In this document: piece by piece, positions 1 through 7,716 of the stretch
Position numbering within the stretch: position 1 is the first letter of the stretch
Layout of the letters: every line of letters starts with the position of its first letter
Notes under the pieces: model-generated
Seen by the model: only the letters and a program-made list of their open reading frames with translations
The model's database searches: none
Told to the model about the DNA's origin: nothing
Assembly: GCF_020594515.1 (NCBI RefSeq)
Contig: NZ_JAJCTH010000005.1
Location: forward strand, 182,908 to 246,907
Direction: 5' to 3'
DNA from: Rhodoferax sp. U2-2l
Lineage (GTDB): Bacteria; Pseudomonadota; Gammaproteobacteria; Burkholderiales; Burkholderiaceae_C
DNA length: 64,000 nucleotides
Made by a program: the position numbers and the translations under genes

Positions 1-1
1 A

Positions 2-118
2 CTTGAAACAAGGAAAGTCGCAACAACCGCGACAACGGCAAATCAGGCGAAGCCGCATCCGCAAACGGAAGAAACCGCGGACCCAGACTGGACCACTCCG
101 AAACGACTTTTTTACTAA
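2..118 (+). CDS. Possible 3' end of a gene cut by the window edge
   Basis: One plus-strand frame is open from the window edge to a TAA at 116-118 and would encode about 38 residues ending in DWTTPKRLFY. It is Thr/Ala/Lys-rich and I do not recognise it. The strong hairpin at 134-165 follows it, and could end this transcript as well as the puc transcript arriving from the other side. With only about 115 bases visible the open frame could be chance. Confidence 0.25.
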   Translation, partial: LETRKVATTATTANQAKPHPQTEETADPDWTTPKRLFY

Positions 119-133
119 ATCGACTCATTGGAA

Positions 134-165
134 AAGAGCCCGGAATCCGAAGATTCCGGGCTCTT
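134..165 (-). terminator. Rho-independent terminator after pucA
   Basis: A perfect 14-bp stem (arms AAGAGCCCGGAATC and GATTCCGGGCTCTT) closes on a TTCG tetraloop on the minus strand and runs into TTTT. It lies 15 bases after the pucA stop codon, so it ends the LH2 transcript and probably the whole photosynthesis run. The near-perfect symmetry could let it act in both directions. Confidence 0.85.
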
Positions 166-180
166 ACCTTCGTGTGTGAA

Positions 181-399
181 TTACTTCTTCGCCACGACAG
201 TTGCAGGCAACGCGGGTGCCGCATCCGCAGCTGCAGCAGCCACAGCCTTGCCAGCGCTACCGCTGTAATAAGCCTTCAACCATGGCACGTTCGTGAACAA
301 TGCCAGGTGAACAGCAAATGCGGCGATCGCAACTGCGCCCAAATAAACTGGAATACCAGTGGAGGGCTTCACGTACAACCAAATTTTGCCGTAAATCAT
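181..399 (-). CDS. pucA: LH2 antenna alpha polypeptide
   Basis: 72-residue alpha subunit of the peripheral B800-850 light-harvesting complex in the intracytoplasmic membrane. The N-terminal segment starting MIYGKIWLYVKP leads into one membrane span with the bacteriochlorophyll-ligating His31. Trp40, Tyr44 and Tyr45 follow; in characterised LH2 proteins the aromatic residues at 44/45 hydrogen-bond B850 pigments, so an 850-nm rather than 820-nm form is expected (inference). The last 25 or so residues form an Ala/Pro-rich tail longer than in most alphaproteobacterial PucA. An AAGGAG site precedes the ATG. It follows pucB by 12 bases and is followed by a terminator. Confidence 0.93.
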   Translation of the reverse strand: MIYGKIWLYVKPSTGIPVYLGAVAIAAFAVHLALFTNVPWLKAYYSGSAGKAVAAAAADAAPALPATVVAKK

Positions 400-411
400 G
401 GTAATAACTCC

Positions 412-564
412 TTATTTGAGCCAGGGTGAGTAAATGTAGGACAGCAAATGGGCGAATGCGGCAATCATGCCGAAAATTTGCGTTCCCTGAATGAGATGCC
501 GATGGATCTCTTGAGACTCAGCCTCGGTCAAACCACTTGGGTATACTTTGTCTGTATCAGACAT
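412..564 (-). CDS. pucB: LH2 antenna beta polypeptide
   Basis: 50-residue beta subunit of LH2. It has the typical beta layout: a polar N-terminus (SGLTEAESQEIH), one membrane span with ligand His39 in AAFAHLLSYIY, and the terminal SPWLK. The ATG at 564 is chosen because AAGGAGA sits about 7 bases upstream; an in-frame ATG at 597 would add 11 non-homologous residues. It is followed directly by pucA. The 179-base gap upstream holds an FNR-type promoter, so the pair probably has its own oxygen-responsive transcription besides any readthrough from crtC. Confidence 0.94.
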   Translation of the reverse strand: MSDTDKVYPSGLTEAESQEIHRHLIQGTQIFGMIAAFAHLLSYIYSPWLK

Positions 565-698
565 GGTTATTCTCCTTGCAACGTGCAAAACCCGCACGAG
601 GGTTATTTAAGGCCGGAATGGCCAAAAATTCCGAAACGCTGTCACCACCTATCGATGTTTGGTTTGAAATTGAATTCACACCCATCGATGGAGCTGAC

Positions 699-747
699 AG
701 TGAAATATAGTAACAGCGAATGACATTTTATCTTTGATATACATCAG
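699..747 (-). promoter_or_regulatory. FNR-type class II promoter of pucBA
   Basis: On the minus strand CTGAT-GTAT-ATCAA (747-734) matches 9 of 10 defined bases of the FNR/FnrL consensus TTGAT-N4-ATCAA. Its centre at 740.5 is about 41 bases from a projected start near 699. A -10-like TACTAT (712-707) lies just upstream of that start. This is class II activator geometry. The box overlaps the crtC stop codon. I found no TGT-N12-ACA palindrome in this gap. Confidence 0.6.
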
Positions 748-1607
748 AGTTTCCTCGGCATCCGCCACGGCAACATGGCGCGCACCACCGGCGATACCAA
801 TCTCGGAATAGAAAGTGATTCGTGAAAACTGGAGACAGTCTCACCCAGCAATTCACTTTTCAAAATAGCCCGTTGGTAAAACGGCGTATCTTCAAGCTGC
901 TCAGCAATTTCAACTTTTGAGCTACTACGCATACCTCTAGACACCTGCCATCCCGTGCGCGGCAATAATTTTCTTTCCGGCGGAGAAAAAGTATCGATAC
1001 CGCCCTGCTTATTAAATAACAGCGCCAGCGTTGAACTACCCTGATCCTTAAAGCGCATATCGTATAAAACAGCGGTGCTGCCATTACGCATCAGACTACG
1101 CGACCAATCCCATTCGTGAAAAGCGTTCTCAATGGGTTCGTCACCTTCGTTCGAATCGACATAAGCCGTCCCTTTCCACTGCTGCGCTGGGTCGGTCAAA
1201 TCGACCTCAATGCGCGCGGTGGGTGCGATCGGGCCCCAACGATGTTTGCCGTGTGGATGAATCGGCGTGCTAAAGCAAAACAGCCGATCAGGCTCGATCC
1301 TAATGTTCCCAACAATCCGCCGTGGAATGGGCGCACTGACTTCGTTGACCCGAATGTTCAAGGCGACACCATCCCAACTCACTTCACTCGGTCCTATGAC
1401 ATAACGCTTGGCATCGCGGGAACAGTGCTTTCGGCCACGCTCGGTCATGCACCAACGTTTGCTGTTGCGGTGGTACAGGGCAACATTCAAAGCACAGTGG
1501 TTGTCAGGGTCTGACGTCCCTTTGCGTCTAGCCCACGCGTAATAGGGCGAGAAAACACTCCCCACAAAAACAATCACACTCAAACCGAACTGGCCGTCAT
1601 CACTCAT
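744..1607 (-). CDS. crtC: Acyclic carotenoid 1,2-hydratase (hydroxyneurosporene synthase)
   Basis: CrtC adds water across the C1-C2 double bond of neurosporene/lycopene-type carotenoids, the first end-group step towards spheroidene. Family segments are visible: GSVFSPYYAWARRKG, NHCALNVALY, SAPIPRRIVG and GSTAVLYDMRF. The start chosen is ATG 1607, which overlaps the crtD stop as ATGA and gives 287 residues. However, FDQPVPNGGYLWWYVDA, which resembles the N-terminus of long CrtC versions, is encoded immediately upstream in the same frame inside crtD. The frame stays open to an ATG at 1805, so the true start could be upstream. It follows crtD and precedes pucB. Confidence 0.9.
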   Translation of the reverse strand: MSDDGQFGLSVIVFVGSVFSPYYAWARRKGTSDPDNHCALNVALYHRNSKRWCMTERGRKHCSRDAKRYVIGPSEVSWDGVALNIRVNEVSAPIPRRIVGNIRIEPDRLFCFSTPIHPHGKHRWGPIAPTARIEVDLTDPAQQWKGTAYVDSNEGDEPIENAFHEWDWSRSLMRNGSTAVLYDMRFKDQGSSTLALLFNKQGGIDTFSPPERKLLPRTGWQVSRGMRSSSKVEIAEQLEDTPFYQRAILKSELLGETVSSFHESLSIPRLVSPVVRAMLPWRMPRKL

Positions 1608-3142
1608 GGCGTCAACGTACCACCAGAGGTAGCCTCCATTCGGAACCGGCTGGTCAAACCGAGGTTCTCCATCACGGCCGCGGCCGCCAGCCGCCCCGAC
1701 ATGGCTGCCATCGGTACACCCGCTCCCGGATGCACGCTGCCCCCCGCCAGATACAACCCCGGTATCTGACTGACCGAGCCGGGCCTCGAAAATATGCTCA
1801 ACCATCCGTGTGTTGCCTGTCCGTAAAGTGCCCCCCCAGTTCCGGGGAAACGTTGGTGAAACTGACGTGGCGTCGTTCGAACTGCCGTATCGGGATCCAG
1901 CTCAATCTCCAAGCCACACTTCCTTGCACGCTCGAAACACCGTTGTTGCAACGTCTCCAACATGTCCGGCGCCAGATTGGGATCATCCACATCGCCTATC
2001 GCTGGCGCATTGACCAAACACAACATGCGATCGGGCCGAACCGGAACATCTTCGGTACCGCGATCTTGGGCACACACATACAACGTGGGATCTTGAGGCA
2101 AGCGCTTGCGACCAAAGATATCGTCGAATTCCGTCGCATAACGTCGGCCAAAAAACAGGTTGTGCCGATCCAACTTGATGCCCCGTGTCTTTGCCAGCAA
2201 ACACCAGGTGACGGCGGACAACGAACGGGGTTGCGGGCGCGCAGGAACTGCTTGGCGTGCCTTGCCACCCAACAAACCTTGACGCAGTGCAGAGGCATCA
2301 CCATTGAACACCACAGCGTTCGCTGCCAACACCGAGCCGTCGTCAAGAACAACACCTGTGGCCCGCCCGTTGGTGACCTGTATCTCGCGACAACCCGTCT
2401 GGTATTGAAACTGAACCCCGTTTTGCTTGCACAGACGAACCAGACATTGCGCCAGCGCGGTCATACCACCTTGAACCGACCAGACACCGTCCATTTCAAC
2501 CTGGGCGATCAGATTCAGCGTGGCAGGTGCCTGCCAAGGCGAAGAACCACAATAGGTTGCATATCGCCCAAACAACTGCTTTAGGCGAGGATCCGTAAAG
2601 TGGCGCCCCAAGCTGTCCCACATGCTGCGCGTCGGGCCAACCCCGGCCAACAAAGCCAACCCCCGAGGACCCAGGCTCCACATGAACTTTGGCAGATGCA
2701 TGGCCTGTGAGCGGATAAAGGGCCCTTCCAGATAACGGTACAAGGCCTTGGTTGTCCTGGCGAACGTTTGAAACCGAGCCGCCTCGTCACTGCCGGCAAA
2801 GGACGCCACCGCCGCCTCGCTGGCCTGCAGATCCGAAAACAAGTCGAGTGAACTACCGTCATCCCAAAAATGCCGTCCAATCACGGGGAGCTGAGTCAAC
2901 TTCAGCTCGCGATCGATATCGGCACCCACCGACGCCAATAGCTCGGCAAAAACCCATTTCATGGTGAAAACAGTTGGCCCAGCGTCTACAAACTGTCCAC
3001 CAACCTCTTGCGCACGAATTTTTCCGCCGGCCACATCACTGCGTTCAACCACAGTCACCTGCAGTCCGGCGTGAGCCAAGCGCAAGGCAGCCGCCAGGCC
3101 GCCCATGCCGGCACCAACCACGACGACCCGTTTGTCAGCCAT
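1604..3142 (-). CDS. crtD: Hydroxycarotenoid 3,4-desaturase
   Basis: 512-residue FAD-dependent desaturase of the phytoene-desaturase superfamily that introduces the C3-C4 double bond into 1-hydroxy carotenoids. The N-terminal dinucleotide fold has GAGMGG at residues 10-15 followed by an acidic strand end (VERSDVAGGK). The C-terminus has the family motif GLYLAGGSVHPGAGVPMA. The start at 3142 follows a GAGGTG site; an upstream in-frame ATG adds only eight unrelated residues. It overlaps the end of crtA by 8 bases and crtC by 4, so the three are translationally linked. CrtI is the main alternative, but the crtA/crtC neighbours favour CrtD. Confidence 0.88.
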   Translation of the reverse strand: MADKRVVVVGAGMGGLAAALRLAHAGLQVTVVERSDVAGGKIRAQEVGGQFVDAGPTVFTMKWVFAELLASVGADIDRELKLTQLPVIGRHFWDDGSSLDLFSDLQASEAAVASFAGSDEAARFQTFARTTKALYRYLEGPFIRSQAMHLPKFMWSLGPRGLALLAGVGPTRSMWDSLGRHFTDPRLKQLFGRYATYCGSSPWQAPATLNLIAQVEMDGVWSVQGGMTALAQCLVRLCKQNGVQFQYQTGCREIQVTNGRATGVVLDDGSVLAANAVVFNGDASALRQGLLGGKARQAVPARPQPRSLSAVTWCLLAKTRGIKLDRHNLFFGRRYATEFDDIFGRKRLPQDPTLYVCAQDRGTEDVPVRPDRMLCLVNAPAIGDVDDPNLAPDMLETLQQRCFERARKCGLEIELDPDTAVRTTPRQFHQRFPGTGGALYGQATHGWLSIFSRPGSVSQIPGLYLAGGSVHPGAGVPMAAMSGRLAAAAVMENLGLTSRFRMEATSGGTLTP

Positions 3143-3905
3143 GCTGCACCTCAAGTGCCTGGTCATAACTGCGACCTTGCCAGCAACCCGTCATGCTCAA
3201 AACTTGCATCCGCACAAACATGGACTCGGCAAAGTAGTCGTTTTTGTAAGCTGCGTTAATAGCCACCTTGTGCGCGCCATTCTGCGCATACGCCACCATG
3301 GCATCCACATCACGCCACAAGCTGAAAGTACATTGCCGCAGCAGAGGCGCCTCTCCCAAACCCATTGCCAAGTAGCAACCCGGGGTGGTGCTGAGTTCTT
3401 TCTGCGCGGGCGGGGAGTAGCGCCAAAAAGCAAGCGCTTTGGCCGGCCGAATTGTGCCCCGCGTCAAAACGGCTATCGGACCACTTGACAAACTAGATGC
3501 ACGATCATCTTGAGAACCGACCAAACAGGCACTCGGCGTCACACCCCATGCCTGCTGATCCCACTGTCCCCGGGCTGATGTCACCGTCAACATGCTCAAC
3601 CAATGCTCCCGTGCATGGTCAACAATGGAGCGCACGTGGTCGCCCAGACAGAATTCCTCAGCCGCCCGCTGGTCCTCAAAAAGACAAATGAGTCCCTGGT
3701 GACTTCCACTGGGTCGAAGACCAAAACCACCACCATGCCCACTTCCCATGACCTTGGCAAAAAGCAACCCAGGAACGTCCTTGAGCGCCGCCCCGCCTTG
3801 TACGAGGCGCATCCAACCCCAGGCGCGATGCTGCACCAAATAGTCCACCAGCAACACCACAACAACCCCGGACAGCTCTTTGGCCGCACTAGTCTTTGCA
3901 TTCAT
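3135..3905 (-). CDS. crtA: Spheroidene monooxygenase
   Basis: 256-residue heme-type monooxygenase that oxidises spheroidene at C2 to spheroidenone when oxygen is present. The signature GLGEAPLLRQCTFSLW lies around residues 180-200 and is followed by AESMFVRMQVL near the C-terminus. AGAGGT precedes the ATG. It sits 96 bases downstream of pufC and starts the crtA-crtD-crtC run. Its presence means the end product can be the keto carotenoid under semi-aerobic conditions. Confidence 0.88.
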   Translation of the reverse strand: MNAKTSAAKELSGVVVVLLVDYLVQHRAWGWMRLVQGGAALKDVPGLLFAKVMGSGHGGGFGLRPSGSHQGLICLFEDQRAAEEFCLGDHVRSIVDHAREHWLSMLTVTSARGQWDQQAWGVTPSACLVGSQDDRASSLSSGPIAVLTRGTIRPAKALAFWRYSPPAQKELSTTPGCYLAMGLGEAPLLRQCTFSLWRDVDAMVAYAQNGAHKVAINAAYKNDYFAESMFVRMQVLSMTGCWQGRSYDQALEVQHG

Positions 3906-4001
3906 GGAATGACCTCTAAGACTGTTAGGCGACCGCGACGCGGTACGCAGAGGTGAAATCTGCAGGGGTACGCATGGTGGACCTCGTCAAACCAACTCGA
4001 T

Positions 4002-5039
4002 TTAGTTAGCGGCGACCGTCGCTGTTGGCGAAGGCCGGGGCGCGCCCAACTCAGGATAATCCTTGAGCATCGGGGCTCCGTTCATCGGCTTGTAAGCAGA
4101 CTGATGGCAAGTGGCGCAATTGACCTTGGGAGCGTCGCCCGTCGGGCCGAGCCGGTTGGCAGGAAACGCGCTACGCAAGGGTTCAAGGTAATTGACGTTC
4201 AAGCTACGAGACATCTGTATACCATGCCACGCAGTCACCCGTTGAGGAGGTGCACCGTCCCATTCAGCAAACGAACGGCTGTTATGGCAATACGTACAGT
4301 TGACATTCAACGACGAAGACATGTGCGTCATCAAGCTGTAGGTCCACTCCGCCTGTTTGATCGACGCGTTGTTACCCGATGGCAGCGCAGTTGTGCTGTA
4401 GACACGGACTGGTTTGGCTTCCAACAAGAAAGGCGTGAACGGATCACTTGGCAAGGAAGCGTACTTGACGCTGATGGCAGCCAGGTTTTGTCCAGCGGCA
4501 TCACCGATGAAATTGGAACCGTTGGCCTGAGGGGCTTGCTTGAACCAAATCTCGGACGGAATCGGCTGCCCACGGTGGCAGGTGTAACAAGTCACACCCG
4601 TCGCGACCACGTGGCTGGTCCACTCCGTGTTGATGTGCCGTGTCATCTCGAGCATCCGTCTTGACACAACCTTGGTGTACATGGCATCGTCGGCATAGTT
4701 GTTGACGTCATGGCAGTAAGCACAACCTTGCACTGGCGACACCCACTCTGTGATCGCCGTCATGATGCGCGTGAACTCCGCAGCGCTGGTGTCACCCAGC
4801 ACCTTGACGTTCTGAAACACTTGAGAAGCACGCGGGCCCTCAGGACTGGCCGGTGCCAGGGCAACCGGGGGAACGTTGGCCTGCGTGATCGCATCAAGAA
4901 TGCGCGGGTTGTACACCTGCAACATGCCGGTTCCGCGGTAGCCACGCTGTACCGAATCCGGTACCGGACGCTCACAACCCGCTAACAGTACCAAGCAGCC
5001 AAGTGCCAGGAAACGCAGAAAATTCGATGTCATAGTCAT
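4002..5039 (-). CDS. pufC: Tetraheme reaction-centre cytochrome c subunit
   Basis: 345-residue lipoprotein that re-reduces the photo-oxidised special pair from the periplasmic side. The signal ends at a lipobox (LLAGC, Cys22). Four CXXCH heme sites lie at 106-110, 151-155, 248-252 and 308-312, in two pairs. The C-terminal 20 or so residues are a Pro/Ala-rich tail. The ATG overlaps the pufM stop as ATGA, so the two are translationally coupled. Rhodobacter species lack this subunit, whereas Rubrivivax-type betaproteobacteria have it. Confidence 0.96.
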   Translation of the reverse strand: MTMTSNFLRFLALGCLVLLAGCERPVPDSVQRGYRGTGMLQVYNPRILDAITQANVPPVALAPASPEGPRASQVFQNVKVLGDTSAAEFTRIMTAITEWVSPVQGCAYCHDVNNYADDAMYTKVVSRRMLEMTRHINTEWTSHVVATGVTCYTCHRGQPIPSEIWFKQAPQANGSNFIGDAAGQNLAAISVKYASLPSDPFTPFLLEAKPVRVYSTTALPSGNNASIKQAEWTYSLMTHMSSSLNVNCTYCHNSRSFAEWDGAPPQRVTAWHGIQMSRSLNVNYLEPLRSAFPANRLGPTGDAPKVNCATCHQSAYKPMNGAPMLKDYPELGAPRPSPTATVAAN

Positions 5040-6013
5040 GGTTTCACTCCATTCAGGAGGGCGGGATCAACGACGATAGGGAACACATTGGGTTGTGGCG
5101 GCACGACACCGTGTTTCATCGACCACAAGTACCAGTTGTCGACCACCGTGCCGCTCAGCAGGATGCCGATACCACCCACCAACGGGCACAACACAGCGAA
5201 CCACCAGCCCCAACGGTGAATGGACTCCATCGTGGCGTTGAATCCCATCGTCCAGCGCCAGAACAACGCAGCGCGCTCCGACGCACCACCCCGATCAAAA
5301 ATCTGCTCAATTTCACGCTCGCCGCCAAAACGGGTCACCGCAAGAATGGTCGCGCCGTGCATCGCAAAGATCAAAGTTGAACCGTAGAGAAACGCAATGG
5401 ACAAGGCGTGGAACGGGTTGTAAAACAGGTTGCCGTAGCGCAGCGAAAACGCAGCAGTCCAATCCAGATGCGGGAAGATGCCAAAAGGTACGGCCTCGCT
5501 CCATGACCCCATCAAAATCGGGCGAAAGAAACCCAACACCAGGTACAGCCAAATCGCTGCAGCAAACGCCCAGGCCACGTGCGTGCCCATGTGCAACTCG
5601 CGCGCGCGGCGGTAAACCCGCAGCCACCACAAAATCAACGATGCCGTCAGAAAGAAACCTGCCATCAGCCACCAACCACCTTGGTTCAGCGGCGGCAACT
5701 TCAGCCCGTACTCAGGCGGTGGCGGCTCCAAGGCGAGCCAAAACAACTGGCGAACAAACTGGACCGGGTCCCAGCCAACGGACGCCAGCATGTTCATCCC
5801 GATGATGAAAAAAGCGATGCAGAAACTCACCGCTGCAGCAACACCCAGCGTGCCAAGGTAAATTGGCCCAAGCTGCGCATTACCCAGACGACCCAACAGG
5901 TGGAACTGAACTGGCTCACCAAAGCGCGGTTCGTTGCCTTTACCCAGGGGAACCCCGTGGTGCACGGCGCCCACAGGTTGTACTACTGTAAATAGATTTT
6001 GATATTCAGCCAT
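5036..6013 (-). CDS. pufM: Photosynthetic reaction centre M subunit
   Basis: 325-residue five-span membrane protein forming the RC core with PufL. It binds half of the special pair, accessory bacteriochlorophyll, bacteriopheophytin, QA and the non-heme iron. Recognisable segments are [15 protein letters not shown] (helix D with the special-pair His), [20 protein letters not shown] (helix E, iron ligand His) and [14 protein letters not shown] at the C-terminus. It lies 16 bases after pufL and overlaps pufC by 4. Confidence 0.98.
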   Translation of the reverse strand: MAEYQNLFTVVQPVGAVHHGVPLGKGNEPRFGEPVQFHLLGRLGNAQLGPIYLGTLGVAAAVSFCIAFFIIGMNMLASVGWDPVQFVRQLFWLALEPPPPEYGLKLPPLNQGGWWLMAGFFLTASLILWWLRVYRRARELHMGTHVAWAFAAAIWLYLVLGFFRPILMGSWSEAVPFGIFPHLDWTAAFSLRYGNLFYNPFHALSIAFLYGSTLIFAMHGATILAVTRFGGEREIEQIFDRGGASERAALFWRWTMGFNATMESIHRWGWWFAVLCPLVGGIGILLSGTVVDNWYLWSMKHGVVPPQPNVFPIVVDPALLNGVKP

Positions 6014-6029
6014 GATGCGGACTCCTGAC

Positions 6030-6854
6030 TTAGTTCCAGATGGGCATATTCAGCCACCAACCCCACCACTCAGGCCACCCACGTGTCCAGAACGGGCCAC
6101 TGATCACGATACACAGCGCGCTGAACAGAACGGCGGCAAGCGCCAGGAACAAGCCGAGACGGTGGATACCCAAGGTACCGATCGAATAACCAATGATGTC
6201 GCGGAAAAATGTATCTTCTGCCTCTGGCGCACATACCCGTTCGCCGTTCTTGGGGTTCGACGCAGAAACAATCAGTGAACTGTGCAACGACAGCGCAAAC
6301 GTGGTGCCAAAAAAGAAACTGATCGCCAGCATGTGCGCTGGGTTGTAGTGGAAATGCAGGTACTGATAGCCAACGTTGGACACCCAGTCAAGGTGGCTGT
6401 AGATACCGTAGGGGAAGCCATGTCCCCATGCACCCATCAGGACGGGACGGATCACCACCAGGGTCACATAAGCAAAAATCGCCACACCAAACGCCAGCGG
6501 CACATGCAAACCCATGCCCAGCTTGCGACAGATCTCGACTTCCCGCAGCATCCAGGACACGAACGCACCAATGGCACAGACTGTGATCAATTGCCACAAG
6601 CCGCCCTCAAGAAGCGGCGCAATCCCGAGACCGTAGGACAGGTCTGGAGGTGCAATGCTGATCTGCCACAGATTCCAGGTGGGACCTTGCGATGCACCCC
6701 AGAGAATCATGAGCGTGCCCAACAAACTGAAAAACAATGTTGTGACACCGAAAAAACCGACGTAGAAGGGGCCGACCCAAAAGTCGAACAGGTCACCACC
6801 AATCAGAGTTCCCCCACGAACTCTGTACTTCTTTTCAAAGCTGAGCATCGCCAT
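6030..6854 (-). CDS. pufL: Photosynthetic reaction centre L subunit
   Basis: 274-residue five-span RC core subunit. It starts [20 protein letters not shown] and has [17 protein letters not shown] (helix D, special-pair His), [14 protein letters not shown] (iron ligand) and the C-terminal [10 protein letters not shown]. The start is the ATG at 6854. The 113-base gap from pufA carries an RNA hairpin expected to separate abundant LH1 message from the RC message. Confidence 0.98.
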   Translation of the reverse strand: MAMLSFEKKYRVRGGTLIGGDLFDFWVGPFYVGFFGVTTLFFSLLGTLMILWGASQGPTWNLWQISIAPPDLSYGLGIAPLLEGGLWQLITVCAIGAFVSWMLREVEICRKLGMGLHVPLAFGVAIFAYVTLVVIRPVLMGAWGHGFPYGIYSHLDWVSNVGYQYLHFHYNPAHMLAISFFFGTTFALSLHSSLIVSASNPKNGERVCAPEAEDTFFRDIIGYSIGTLGIHRLGLFLALAAVLFSALCIVISGPFWTRGWPEWWGWWLNMPIWN

Positions 6855-6915
6855 GATTGCACCCGCCTAACTAGAACTGACCCAAAGTCAGCTCTGAATT
6901 GATTACAAAAACGAG

Positions 6916-6949
6916 GCAAACGAAACCCAAAAGCTTTGGGTCCGTTTGC
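6916..6949 (-). promoter_or_regulatory. pufA-pufL intercistronic RNA hairpin
   Basis: On the minus strand GCAAACG (6949-6943) pairs with CGTTTGC (6922-6916), and inside it CCCAAA (6940-6935) pairs with TTTGGG (6931-6926) around a short loop. A partly T-rich stretch (TCGTTTTTG) follows. In Rhodobacter the equivalent hairpins protect the 3' end of pufBA mRNA and set the LH1:RC ratio; the same role is inferred here. Confidence 0.7.
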
Positions 6950-6967
6950 TTTCCATGAACACAGTCC

Positions 6968-7165
6968 TTAGGACCCTGCTGCTGGAACTGTTGCTGGCAG
7001 CGGTGCGTTTTGCACGGCCACTGCGCCTACTTTCTGGCCGTCGAGCCAGTTGAACTTGTTGGTACCCAGCAAGATGAGGTGAATCATCGCTGCCAACGCA
7101 AACAGGAAAACACCTTGAGCAACCATAACCCGAATAGGGTCGAACAAACGCCAAATTCTCCACAT
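6968..7165 (-). CDS. pufA: LH1 antenna alpha polypeptide
   Basis: 65-residue alpha subunit of the core antenna ring around the reaction centre. It begins [10 protein letters not shown], has one membrane span with ligand His29 (AAMIHLILL) and continues into the conserved NKFNWLDG, followed by an Ala/Pro-rich tail. Start 7165 is preferred over ATG 7171 because AGGAGA lies 8 bases before it but only 2-3 bases before the upstream ATG. That ribosome site overlaps the TAG of the preceding small gene, so translation is probably coupled. Confidence 0.95.
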   Translation of the reverse strand: MWRIWRLFDPIRVMVAQGVFLFALAAMIHLILLGTNKFNWLDGQKVGAVAVQNAPLPATVPAAGS

Positions 7166-7176
7166 GGTCATTTCTC

Positions 7177-7401
7177 CTAAATAATGTATGACATGAGTGT
7201 GTAAACCGCTGAACTCACACCTTCAAGTAAGCTTTTTGAATTTTCCGCCCCAGGCAAATATGTTCTCCACTGCATACCCGCTAGCGAAGCCAGCACAGAC
7301 GCAACAAGGAGAATGGCAAACACTGGTGCAAAAATCATCCAAAACGCCAGCGATCTTTCCGCATGCAGAAATTCGCTTTGTATTTGAGGGCTTTGATTCA
7401 T
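7177..7401 (-). CDS. Small single-span membrane protein between pufB and pufA
   Basis: 74 residues with a good ribosome site (AAGGA, 9 bases before the ATG). It starts 31 bases after pufB and its TAG lies in the pufA ribosome site, so it is embedded in the LH1 operon. Residues 1-18 are polar, about 19-44 form a single membrane span, and about 45-74 (from [12 protein letters not shown]) form a tail with a possible amphipathic helix. No His lies in the span, so it is not an antenna polypeptide. The layout recalls PufX (span, then an LP..EN-type linker, then helix) and also PufQ, but similarity is too weak to assign either. PufQ normally precedes pufB and PufX follows pufM. A role in core-complex assembly or ring architecture is inference. 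Confidence 0.75.
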   Translation of the reverse strand: MNQSPQIQSEFLHAERSLAFWMIFAPVFAILLVASVLASLAGMQWRTYLPGAENSKSLLEGVSSAVYTLMSYII

Positions 7402-7432
7402 GGCAGCTAGTCCTTAAATCCAAACGCCAGCT

Positions 7433-7576
7433 TTACAGCCAGGGTCGCCAAGCCCAAACAAGAATGTGCGCAACCACAGCAACCGCCGTGAATCCCACAA
7501 AGCCTTGAACGTAGAACTTGTGGAACTCCTGGGCTTCCTCGTCAGTCAGTCCGGAAATAGAGGTTTGATTCGACAT
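7433..7576 (-). CDS. pufB: LH1 antenna beta polypeptide
   Basis: 47-residue beta subunit of the core antenna. It begins [20 protein letters not shown] and has one membrane span with ligand His37 in [15 protein letters not shown], the classical LH1 beta ending. AAGGAG stands 7 bases before the ATG at 7576. It follows bchZ by 140 bases, a gap with a stable hairpin. Unlike the usual pufB-pufA adjacency, a 74-codon gene separates it from pufA. Confidence 0.95.
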   Translation of the reverse strand: MSNQTSISGLTDEEAQEFHKFYVQGFVGFTAVAVVAHILVWAWRPWL

Positions 7577-7671
7577 GCGAATACTCCTTCACAAAAAAGC
7601 CTTTCGGCCGATGATGCGCACAACCCGCGCAACCTGAGTAGCCAAGGTTTGCGGCCTTGACATCTTGTTGA

Positions 7672-7693
7672 CCAAGGCTGAACACAGCCTTGG
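7672..7693 (-). promoter_or_regulatory. bchZ-pufB intercistronic hairpin
   Basis: A perfect 9-bp inverted repeat (CCAAGGCTG and CAGCCTTGG, 4-base loop) lies between the bchZ stop and pufB with no T-run after it. It looks like an RNA processing or stability element rather than a terminator, and may help keep puf message more abundant than upstream bch message (inference). Confidence 0.5.
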
Positions 7694-7716
7694 CTTGGAG
7701 ACATGCAGATCAACAC

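Noticed and set aside
565..743. A PpsR-type palindrome before pucB
   Set aside because: I checked the TGT and ACA triplets in this gap; none are spaced 12 apart.
1730..2584. 284-codon plus-strand open frame inside crtD
   Set aside because: Antisense shadow; crtD reads fully as a carotenoid desaturase.
7177..7401. Reading the 74-codon gene as an extra antenna polypeptide
   Set aside because: No His lies in the membrane span, so it cannot ligate bacteriochlorophyll as alpha/beta polypeptides do.
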